Source: 79-D21 sp964521575
Lineage (GTDB): Bacteria; Synergistota; Synergistia; Synergistales; 79-D21
Direction of reading: 5' to 3'
NCBI GenBank assembly: GCA_964521575.1
Contig: CAZFSR010000010.1
Coordinates: 1-64,000, forward strand
Length of the DNA stretch: 64,000 bases
Below, piece by piece: positions 41,622 to 48,064 of this stretch; position 1 is the stretch's first letter, and every line of letters starts with the position of its first letter. Below the pieces are notes generated by a model. The model saw only the letters and a program-made list of their open reading frames with translations. It was not told the origin of the DNA and made no database searches. Position numbers and translations under genes: made by a program.

Positions 41622-42244
41622 ATCCCCTTGATGGAATTCGCTTCGACTCGACCGGCCTGGTAACGGTCGTCGCGCAAGACGCCGAATCGGGAGAGGTCCT
41701 CATGGTCGGCTGGGCCAACAGGGAGGCGCTGGAGGAAACGGAGCGGACGGGTAACCTGACGTTTTTCAGTCGATCACGCAATCGTCTTTGGAAAAAAGGA
41801 GAGACAAGCGGCAACACAATGCGGGTCGTGGAAATGAAAATCGACTGTGACGGAGACACCCTGCTCGCCTTTGTCGAACCCGCGGGTCCGGCCTGCCATA
41901 CCGGGGAAAGGACCTGCTTTTTTCGCTCTCTCTGGGGAGAGGGAGGAACCGATTGCACTTTCTGGGGTCATCTCTGGAGATCGCTCCTGGAGAGGCGCAA
42001 GGCTCCCGTCGAGGAGAGCTACACGGCCCGGTTGTTATCCGAAGGCCCTTCGCGAATCGCCCAGAAGGTCGGCGAAGAGGGAGTCGAAACCTCCCTTGCG
42101 GTCGCCCTTCGGGACAAGGATGCAGCGCGTTACGAGGCGGCGGATCTCCTGTACCATTTGCTGGTGGCCCTGATTTCCCTGGACCTGAAACCGGTCGATA
42201 TCCTCCGGGAGCTCCGCTTGCGGCACCTGAAGAAGGCCAGGTGA
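41618..42244 (+). CDS. hisIE: Bifunctional PR-AMP cyclohydrolase / PR-ATP pyrophosphatase
   Basis: Fused second and third steps of histidine synthesis. 208 residues. HisI part: GEVLMVGWANREALEETE, FFSRSRNRLWKKGETSGN, and zinc cysteines in VEMKIDCDGDTLL and GPACHTGERTCFF. HisE part: YTARLLSEGPSRIAQKVGEEGVE and AARYEAADLLYHLLVAL. Last gene of the operon, 4-bp overlap with hisF. Its final 210 bp are overlapped antisense by the methyltransferase gene. No terminator follows on the plus strand. Confidence 0.97.
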   Translation: MNPLDGIRFDSTGLVTVVAQDAESGEVLMVGWANREALEETERTGNLTFFSRSRNRLWKKGETSGNTMRVVEMKIDCDGDTLLAFVEPAGPACHTGERTCFFRSLWGEGGTDCTFWGHLWRSLLERRKAPVEESYTARLLSEGPSRIAQKVGEEGVETSLAVALRDKDAARYEAADLLYHLLVALISLDLKPVDILRELRLRHLKKAR

Positions 42245-42820
42245 ATCTCCACGGAATCTCCAGAGGCCGATAAAGCTCCAGGAATCCCTTGCCTTTTCCA
42301 GAAGAGAAAAGCCCCGTTTTTCCAGCAACTCGGAGAAGGCACGAAAACCTGTCGGGGAAATCCGGCTGAAAAAGAGGTTTTCCCCACAGGCAACGGCACG
42401 GCCCCAAAACCTGTCGAGGTCGATCTCGTTCACCAGGAGTCGCCCCTTTGGCTTCAAAAGCCGGGTGATCTCACCCAAAAGAAGATCCTGTTCCCGTACG
42501 TGGTGAAAAACGTCGGATAGGACAACTGCATCGAAGTAGCGGTCCGGATAGCCGGTTTCCGTCGCGTCTCCCAGCCGGGTGTGGATTTTGCCGGGAGGAA
42601 CTTGCTCGATCATCCGCAGGCTTTCGTCAAGAAGATGGACGGCCTTGCAACGGTTCGCTATGCGGCGGGAAAAAAGTCCCGTTCCCCCACCCAGGTCGAG
42701 GATCACCTCTTCCGACGAACAGGACAGGATTTCGGCCATGCGGTCCAGCCTGCCGGACATGAGTTTCCCTATCCAGCGGTCATAATGAGGCGCGATACGG
42801 TCGAACGCCTTCCCCATCAT
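42035..42820 (-). CDS. Class I SAM-dependent methyltransferase with overlong C-terminus
   Basis: SAM methyltransferase of the Methyltransf_11/UbiE type: KAFDRIAPHYDRWIGKLM at the start, motif I VILDLGGGTGLFSRRIA, post-I VHLLDES, motif II-like YFDAVVLSDVFHHVRE and LLKPKGRLLVNEID. ATG at 42820 follows AAGGAGG. The recognisable domain ends near SWSFIGLWRF, yet the frame stays open and reads about 70 more residues antisense through the end of hisIE. That tail has no family resemblance. Either the genes truly overlap or a frameshift or sequence error has removed the stop. Substrate unknown. Confidence 0.72.
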   Translation of the reverse strand: MMGKAFDRIAPHYDRWIGKLMSGRLDRMAEILSCSSEEVILDLGGGTGLFSRRIANRCKAVHLLDESLRMIEQVPPGKIHTRLGDATETGYPDRYFDAVVLSDVFHHVREQDLLLGEITRLLKPKGRLLVNEIDLDRFWGRAVACGENLFFSRISPTGFRAFSELLEKRGFSLLEKARDSWSFIGLWRFRGDSPGLLQVPQAELPEDIDRFQVQGNQGHQQMVQEIRRLVTRCILVPKGDRKGGFDSLFADLLGDSRRAFG

Positions 42821-42886
42821 TAAGGTTCCCTCCTTCTTCGAACCGGCATGCAATCATACCGCCGCCCCTCCTGCTATGATATCCGC

Positions 42887-43939
42887 ATGAGCCTCACGCA
42901 CTCCCCCTCCCCCGCTCCCCAGGGCGTAGAAGGATTTCTTGGCCGCTTCGAAAGAAACGGCATGACGGTCATCTCTACCGATACGGGACGCTCCGCTCTC
43001 GTTCTTGCCCTCCGTACGCTTGCCGGTAAAAAATGTTCGGGGACAGCCTGGATGCCGGCTTACGCTTGTCCAGCACTAGTCCCGGTTTTCAGGAAAGAAG
43101 GGATGCGCCTTCGGCGGTACGGAACCGCTTCCGATTTCCGGCCGGTTTTCCCAAACCCCGGGCCTTCCCGGGAGGATATCGTCCTTATCATCCACTATTT
43201 CGGATACCCGAACCGCCGGGCGCTCGGGTGGCTCCGGTCAACCCCACCCCAAAGGCGCCCGTTCGTGATCGAAGACTGTGCAGGATCGTCGCTAACCGAA
43301 AGCATCGGGTTTGAAGCTGATTTTGCCCTATTCAGTTTCAGGAAATTTTTTGCGGTCGCAGACGGCGGGGCCCTTGTTTCCCGCTTTCCGGTTCAACCGG
43401 AATTGAACCCAGCCGATCCACAACTTGCTCAAAATCGCGAAAAAGCCTTTGGATTCCTAAAGGCAGGAGCCTTTGAAACGGCACTATCCCGACTGAATGA
43501 AGCGGAAGCCGAGCTGGACCGTGCTCTTGCGCTCTTGCCCCGCCGCCCTTCCTCCAAGGCCTGGGAAACGTTGGAAAAAACTCCTTTCCAGCACGAAGCG
43601 CTTCGCCGAAGGAATCTAGGAAGAATCCTGCTGGAGCACATTACCGCATCTCCCGGGCTGAAATGCCGATTAAGGCCCCTTCTCTCCTCCATCCCGGATG
43701 ATGCCGCTCCCCTCGTTCTCCCCGTGGAGGTCCTGACAGATCGGGAGCGCTTCCCCGCCCTTTTTCGCGAGAAAGGCTTGGATTGTCCTTCTCTTTGGAA
43801 TCTAAACCCGGCACTCCGTTTCTCCTTCCCCTTCGATTACGCTCTTGGAAGCCGAACATTCGGCCTGCCGCTGCCACGCGGGGAGGAAAGTGAGGAAATG
43901 GAAGCAATCCTCGATTGTCTGAAGATTTTTGCTTCTTGA
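42887..43939 (+). CDS. DegT/DnrJ-like PLP-dependent protein
   Basis: 350-residue protein of the PLP aminotransferase fold, closest by eye to the DegT/DnrJ/EryC1 sugar-aminotransferase group. STDTGRSALVLALRTLAGKK, WMPAYACPALVPVFRKEGM, IIHYFGYPN, VIEDCAGSSL (cofactor Asp) and FSFRKFFAVADGGALVS with a Lys at the PLP position. The middle (EAELDRALALLPRR) is more variable than usual. No sugar-nucleotide genes are nearby, so function is open. ATG 42887 has no Shine-Dalgarno site; a TATGAT -10-like element just upstream suggests a leaderless or very short-leader message. ATG 42848 is an alternative. Confidence 0.72.
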   Translation: MSLTHSPSPAPQGVEGFLGRFERNGMTVISTDTGRSALVLALRTLAGKKCSGTAWMPAYACPALVPVFRKEGMRLRRYGTASDFRPVFPNPGPSREDIVLIIHYFGYPNRRALGWLRSTPPQRRPFVIEDCAGSSLTESIGFEADFALFSFRKFFAVADGGALVSRFPVQPELNPADPQLAQNREKAFGFLKAGAFETALSRLNEAEAELDRALALLPRRPSSKAWETLEKTPFQHEALRRRNLGRILLEHITASPGLKCRLRPLLSSIPDDAAPLVLPVEVLTDRERFPALFREKGLDCPSLWNLNPALRFSFPFDYALGSRTFGLPLPRGEESEEMEAILDCLKIFAS

Positions 43940-43956
43940 TCGGACGGCTTTCAGGC

Positions 43957-43985
43957 TTGTCCTTATCGCTCTCTGTATCTATAAT
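43957..43985 (+). promoter_or_regulatory. Promoter of rubrerythrin
   Basis: TTGTCC (43957-43962), 17-bp spacer, perfect TATAAT (43980-43985). Leader about 25 nt to the chosen ATG. Confidence 0.78.
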
Positions 43986-44016
43986 GATTACAATCTAAAA
44001 AGAGGAGATGATCAAG

Positions 44017-44511
44017 ATGGACCGAACCCGCCACAATCTAAAGGAAGCTTTTGCAGGCGAGTCGATGGCAAACCGGAAGTATCTTGCATTCGCCCGGCAG
44101 GCTGATTCGGAAGGGTACCCCCAGGTCGCGAAGCTCTTCAGGGCTGCTGCCGAAGCGGAAACGATCCATGCAACGGACCACCTCAAGGCACTCGGGATGA
44201 TCCAGTCCACGGAAGAAAACCTTAGGTCCGCCATTGAAGGCGAAACCTACGAATACACGAAGATGTACCCAGATTTCATCGCTACGGCAAAAGAAGAAAA
44301 TGCTGAAGTCATCGCCAAGAAACTCGCTCTCGTCGGCAAGGCGGAAGAGGTCCACGCCGGCCTTTACGAGAAGGCCCTGAAAAACCTCGCCAGCAAGGAG
44401 ACGACTGAACTTTTCCTTTGCACCGTTTGCGGGCATATCGCCGAAGGAGAAGCACCGGAAACATGCCCCGTTTGCGGAGCCAAGAAACAGGCGTACCGAA
44501 GGGTCGATTAG
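44017..44511 (+). CDS. Rubrerythrin
   Basis: Non-haem diiron peroxidase that protects anaerobes from peroxide. 164 residues: ferritin-like four-helix bundle with iron ligands in LKEAFAGESMANRKYLAFA, EAETIHATDHL, IEGETYEYTKMYP and KAEEVHAGLY, then a C-terminal rubredoxin-like FeS4 site CTVCGHIAEGEAPETCPVCG. ATG 44017 is chosen because AGAGGAG lies 9 nt before; the ATG at 44008 directly abuts that site. Single-gene unit with its own promoter and terminator. Confidence 0.95.
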   Translation: MDRTRHNLKEAFAGESMANRKYLAFARQADSEGYPQVAKLFRAAAEAETIHATDHLKALGMIQSTEENLRSAIEGETYEYTKMYPDFIATAKEENAEVIAKKLALVGKAEEVHAGLYEKALKNLASKETTELFLCTVCGHIAEGEAPETCPVCGAKKQAYRRVD

Positions 44512-44520
44512 CAAAAGGCA

Positions 44521-44560
44521 AAGAAGCGCGGCCCTTGGGTAAAGGCCGCGCTTCTTTTTT
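44521..44560. terminator. Terminator after rubrerythrin
   Basis: A 13-bp perfect stem (44521-44533 with 44544-44556) followed by T residues on the plus strand. Lies between convergent rubrerythrin and glutaminase genes. Confidence 0.9.
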
Positions 44561-44577
44561 ATGCCCGGCCTGCGAAA

Positions 44578-45513
44578 CTAGATGACCCGCAGGCCAAAAA
44601 GGTCGGATAGGCGCTCAAGAAGGGCGATACCGGCTATGGAGTTCCCCTGGTGGTCAAGAGAAGGTCCACAAACCGCAATTCCCATCGATTTCGGTACAGC
44701 GGCAATAATTCCTCCGCCGACCCCGCTTTTCGCTGGCAGTCCCACTCGCACGGCAAATGCCCCGGACCCGTCATAGAGTCCGCATGTTGCCATCAAGGCT
44801 CTCACGGTTCGGCAGATTTTCGGGGGGAGGACCTGTTCTCCAGTCTTGGGATTTCTCCCGTCCATCGCAATCGTCGCGGCGAGGACCGCAAGATCCGAAA
44901 CGGTCACCTCGAGACTGCACTGCCTGAAATAGACATCCAGGACCATTTCGATATCCCCCTCGATCGTCCCGACGCTCTTCAGGAAATAGGCCAAAGAACG
45001 GTTCCGGTCTCCTGTCCGTTTTTCGGAAAGATAAACGGCCTTGTTTTCAGTGATTTCCGGGTTGCCCGCCATGCGGCGAGCCATATCCCTCACTGCGCGG
45101 AAAGCGTTCTCAGGGTCTGGGTACGGAAGGAGCGAATCGATGACGATTGCGCCGGCGTTGATGAGAGGGTTCTGCGGCACGTGGGGGCAGATCATTTCCA
45201 GCCGCATGACCGAGTTGAAAGGATCCGCCGTCGGGTCCATTCCGACTTTGCTGAAGACCTTCCCCTCGCCAAGCTCGAGCAAGGCAAGGGAAAGCGAGAC
45301 GATTTTCGAGATGGACTGCATCGTGAACAGGACATCCCTGTCGCCGCCGGAAACTAGCGAACCACTCGCATCCACCGCCGCTATCGCCAAAGCGCATGGA
45401 TTCCCGCCGGCAAGCTCGGGGATGTACGTTGCGACTTTCCCCCCGGCTGAAAGAGGTCTCGTCTCGTTGACAAGCTTCTCCAGGTCCGCCTCGTCGAAGG
45501 TTCTGGAAATCAT
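44578..45513 (-). CDS. glsA: Glutaminase
   Basis: Serine-dependent glutaminase (beta-lactamase-like fold) that hydrolyses glutamine to glutamate and ammonia. 311 residues, normal length. S67-x-x-K70 nucleophile motif in FTMQSISKIVSL, NPLINAGAIVIDSLL, ENKAVYLSEKRTGDRNRSLAYFL and LPAKSGVGGGIIAAVP. Its start overlaps the stop of the SUI1 gene by 4 bp, so the two are co-translated. Fits an amino-acid-degrading physiology. Confidence 0.96.
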   Translation of the reverse strand: MISRTFDEADLEKLVNETRPLSAGGKVATYIPELAGGNPCALAIAAVDASGSLVSGGDRDVLFTMQSISKIVSLSLALLELGEGKVFSKVGMDPTADPFNSVMRLEMICPHVPQNPLINAGAIVIDSLLPYPDPENAFRAVRDMARRMAGNPEITENKAVYLSEKRTGDRNRSLAYFLKSVGTIEGDIEMVLDVYFRQCSLEVTVSDLAVLAATIAMDGRNPKTGEQVLPPKICRTVRALMATCGLYDGSGAFAVRVGLPAKSGVGGGIIAAVPKSMGIAVCGPSLDHQGNSIAGIALLERLSDLFGLRVI

Positions 45514-45941
45514 CCCGCGCCTCCTCCTCTTCCCGAGATGACGATCTGTTTGACACCTTTCCGCGAAAACCAGGCCTTCAAACGATCAACAAGGGCCCCC
45601 TGCAGCAGGATGGAGTCCCCATCCACCCAGGCCCCGCATCCCATGTCCTTTCGAAGTTCGCGGGCGAGGATGCATAGATCCTCAGCAATAAAAGGCAATC
45701 CCTCCACGCGGGTCGCCTGTTTGCCCCCGTGCCCCTTCTTTTCGAATTGCAGCACGACTCGTCCGACTTTTGAAAAATCCGGTTTCTTCAAAGCAATTTC
45801 CTGTTGAACGCCGTCACTGGATGGCTTCTTTTCTTCCCCTTCTGCCTGAAGAATCCCTTGAGATTTGAATAGATCCCCTAACAGGGCGCACTCTACCTTG
45901 CCTTCCTGCAGGTCGATGTGAATTTTCCGTTTTTTCCCCAT
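45510..45941 (-). CDS. SUI1/YciH-like translation factor
   Basis: 143 residues. The C-terminal half matches the SUI1 (eIF1/YciH) fold: VGRVVLQFEKKGHGGKQATR, ARELRKDMGCGAWVDGDSIL, LQGALVDRLKAWFSRKGVKQIVISG. In bacteria YciH can bind the ribosome and influence initiation, but its role is not settled and the family is patchy. The N-terminal 60 residues are hydrophilic and variable, opening with MGKKRKIHIDLQEG. ATG 45941 has no close Shine-Dalgarno match. Operon with glutaminase. Confidence 0.82.
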   Translation of the reverse strand: MGKKRKIHIDLQEGKVECALLGDLFKSQGILQAEGEEKKPSSDGVQQEIALKKPDFSKVGRVVLQFEKKGHGGKQATRVEGLPFIAEDLCILARELRKDMGCGAWVDGDSILLQGALVDRLKAWFSRKGVKQIVISGRGGGAG

Positions 45942-46093
45942 GGCGATATCTTAACATCCCCGGAAGTGTGTAAGAAAGCCCTTCCAGGCGGAAAAAGCTT
46001 TTCTTGGCCAGGCTCTCGGAACCGGTTTTGCCCATCGTCGGCAGAGAATCCCCCTGGATGGGTCTTTGCTTGCCGGACGACTTTGGAACGATT

Positions 46094-46122
46094 TGCCTGT
46101 TTCGCGCTTTTCATTTATCCTC
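46094..46122 (+). promoter_or_regulatory. Candidate promoter of the pseudopilin gene
   Basis: TTGCCT (46094-46099), 17-bp spacer, TATCCT (46117-46122), about 45 bp ahead of the TTG start. Confidence 0.5.
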
Positions 46123-46167
46123 ATTTTGTAGGTTTAATGGAGTGTATGCGAAAAGAGGGGAAAGAGC

Positions 46168-46692
46168 TTGAAGGGAATTCGTCTCCGAAAAAAGGCCTTT
46201 ACGCTCGTGGAAATCCTGGTTGTTCTGCTTATCGTCGGGATACTGGCCGGAGCCCTGATGCTCGTCTCCTTCTCGGTGACAGGCAAGGCAGAAGCAACGC
46301 GCATCATCGAAGACATGCGGTCGATGAAGAGTGCGGCCACTCTCTATTTTGCGGATTACGGAACCTGGCCCATCTGGATGAAGAGCGGCACAACGATAAG
46401 GGATGTCAACGGAAAGGCGACGCCAGAGAAATACACGGAAACCATGCCGCTGGCCCCGGATCACTGGATAGGGGTAGCGGGCGTTTCGGGAGACAGCGGA
46501 AAGGCAACCGTTATCTTCGTCTCGAATTCCGTAAGCATGACGACGTTGCAAAGACTTCAATCGTTAGGCGCAGCCTATCCCCTTTACGGGATGAAAGTAA
46601 ATGGACCGCTAGGAGCGATACCGGACAATCCGGAGCCGTTCGACGCGACCGTCCACAATGCGGCTCTCTGGTTTATCAAGAAGCCCGACTGA
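46168..46692 (+). CDS. Type II secretion / type IV pilin-like pseudopilin
   Basis: 174-residue prepilin-like protein. A short basic leader (KGIRLRKKA) precedes the class III signal FTLVE, then the hydrophobic helix ILVVLLIVGILAGALMLVSF. The residue before the cleavage point is Ala rather than the usual Gly. The C-terminal part (YFADYGTWPIWMKSG and after) is a soluble pilin head without an obvious name. TTG start at 46168 after AGAGGGGAAAG. No secretion ATPase, prepilin peptidase or other pilin lies in the window, so the gene is an orphan here. Confidence 0.8.
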   Translation: MKGIRLRKKAFTLVEILVVLLIVGILAGALMLVSFSVTGKAEATRIIEDMRSMKSAATLYFADYGTWPIWMKSGTTIRDVNGKATPEKYTETMPLAPDHWIGVAGVSGDSGKATVIFVSNSVSMTTLQRLQSLGAAYPLYGMKVNGPLGAIPDNPEPFDATVHNAALWFIKKPD

Positions 46693-46697
46693 CCCCT

Positions 46698-46901
46698 CTA
46701 GCGTTTTTCATCGGGTTCCTCGATGAACTCCTCTTCGCTGAGCAGCTGGTCATGTGCCGTGTCGCCAGCCAAGAAGAGGGGACAGGCATAGCGGAACGTC
46801 CCGTCATCGGGGAATGTCTCAACAAGCACCATCTTCCTGCCGCACCAGCACTTTAAAGTTGTTTCCGGCGCATTGAGTTCCTCTTGGTCCTTTTCTTCCA
46901 T
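46698..46901 (-). CDS. Small cysteine-containing acidic protein
   Basis: 67 residues, acidic at both ends, with a central CWCGRKMVLVETFPDDG segment, then YACPLFLAGDTAHDQL. Three cysteines plus a His could bind one zinc ion. ATG 46901 has a G-rich site before it; a GTG three codons upstream is the alternative. It is convergent with the pseudopilin gene, 5 bp away. I do not recognise the family. Confidence 0.6.
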   Translation of the reverse strand: MEEKDQEELNAPETTLKCWCGRKMVLVETFPDDGTFRYACPLFLAGDTAHDQLLSEEEFIEEPDEKR

Positions 46902-46955
46902 CTCTGCCACCCCCCCCTATTTTTTATTTTATCACTTCGCTAATTTGGCATCGTG

Positions 46956-47720
46956 TCAGTGAATAATTTGTCCCTCCCACGGATCCAGAATCCCCCGCCC
47001 CCTCTCACCCCGAAACGCCAGGAACAGCTCGGAAAAATCCGGTTCCTCAAGACGGAAAAGCGTGGTACAGCGGGTTTGCATCTGATCCAGGGAATGGGCA
47101 TCTGAATTCCTTATCAGGGAGAACCCCGGTGTACTCCGGCGAAAAGACTCTGCCGTCTCATGAGTGGCCCTGCAGGTCAATTCGAGGGCATCGACAGGGT
47201 AGTTCGCCGGAATCGGGCCCAGAATCGCCGGGTAGGAGAAGGCCTCCCGGTCGACGTGACTCAGGAAGCAAATCCCCCCCCTAAGCCTGGCTTCCCTGAC
47301 GACGGCATCGATCCCGTGCCGGGCTCCCTGGACCAGCAGAACCGCTTCTTCTCCGAGAATCCGGTTTTCGGCATCGATCAGGATTTGAGGACCGAAAAGA
47401 TCAGGCCGGTTCAAAACACGCGGGAAGCCTTCCCAAAGCCACTCCTCGAAATCCAGGGCTTCTCCCGGAGTTCGAAAAAGCGCAACGGCATGGATATCCT
47501 CCGCGCTCTGGATCTCCAACCCCGCCAACACGAGAAGCCCCGTTCCCCTTGCCGCATTTTTCACGGCTTCGGCGTTTCTAGCAGTGTTATGGTCAGTCAC
47601 CGCAAGAATTTCGATACCCAGGTCCAGGGCACGCCTCACGATGTCGGGGGCCCCCATGTCAAGCCCTCCACACGGGGAAAGGACAGTGTGAAGGTGGAGG
47701 TCTGCCCTGACCGGCCGCAC
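46956..47720 (-). CDS. PHP-domain metal-dependent phosphoesterase
   Basis: 254-residue PHP protein. The metal-site motifs are RADLHLHTVLSPCGG at the N-terminus, AVTDHNTARNAEA, a Glu in VLAGLEIQSAEDIHAVALF, FLSHVDREAFSY, and RNSDAHSLDQMQ near the C-terminus. PHP domains hydrolyse phosphoesters with a trinuclear metal site. This is the last gene of the hydrogenase-like/DRTGG block, with 6 bp to the gene upstream, so a signalling or nucleotide-phosphate role is more likely than histidinol phosphatase. Substrate unknown. Confidence 0.87.
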   Translation of the reverse strand: MRPVRADLHLHTVLSPCGGLDMGAPDIVRRALDLGIEILAVTDHNTARNAEAVKNAARGTGLLVLAGLEIQSAEDIHAVALFRTPGEALDFEEWLWEGFPRVLNRPDLFGPQILIDAENRILGEEAVLLVQGARHGIDAVVREARLRGGICFLSHVDREAFSYPAILGPIPANYPVDALELTCRATHETAESFRRSTPGFSLIRNSDAHSLDQMQTRCTTLFRLEEPDFSELFLAFRGERGRGILDPWEGQIIH

Positions 47721-47726
47721 TTCGCC

Positions 47727-48062
47727 CTAGCCTTTCAACCCCAGGTCATGGAGGACACCGCAGAGGTCGAACGGGGACCCTGAAGCCGTGGCAAGAGCAA
47801 TGCCCTCTTTGCGGCAACGCTCCAAAAGTTCCGGGTCGGGAGTCCTCCCTGAGGCAAGAATGACCAGGGGAATTTCTTTTAAAACAGCGACTGCAGCGAT
47901 GTTGACATGGGTCTGAAGAGTGACCCAGACTGCCCCTTCGGGCGCTCCTCCCATGACGAAGCTCAACAGGTCCCCGACAACCCCCCTCGATACAGGAAGG
48001 TCACCTTTGCCGCAGTGATGGACATCCAAACCAAGCGCTTCGAGCAAAGCCGAGACCGTCAT
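47727..48062 (-). CDS. DRTGG-like protein B
   Basis: 111-residue soluble protein that resembles the DRTGG fold by eye and is a diverged paralogue of the gene at 49827-50192. Shared layout: GDLLSFVMGGAPEGAVWVT, then a helix, then IPLVILASGRTPDPELLERC and EGIALATASGSPFDLCGVL at the end (compare PAVLFVRGKRPQEEAIAMA and MPLLVSSMSMYETCGLL). DRTGG domains are common in regulatory proteins, but their ligand is not defined. Two bases separate it from the hydrogenase-like gene upstream. Confidence 0.72.
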   Translation of the reverse strand: MTVSALLEALGLDVHHCGKGDLPVSRGVVGDLLSFVMGGAPEGAVWVTLQTHVNIAAVAVLKEIPLVILASGRTPDPELLERCRKEGIALATASGSPFDLCGVLHDLGLKG

Positions 48063-48064
48063 TT

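Noticed and set aside
42887..43939. Calling the DegT-like protein HisC
   Set aside because: It is next to the his operon, but its motifs fit DegT/DnrJ rather than class II HisC, and it has separate expression signals.
46956..47720. Calling the PHP protein histidinol phosphatase
   Set aside because: The PHP fold allows it, but the gene is locked into the DRTGG/hydrogenase-like block and 4.7 kb from the his operon.
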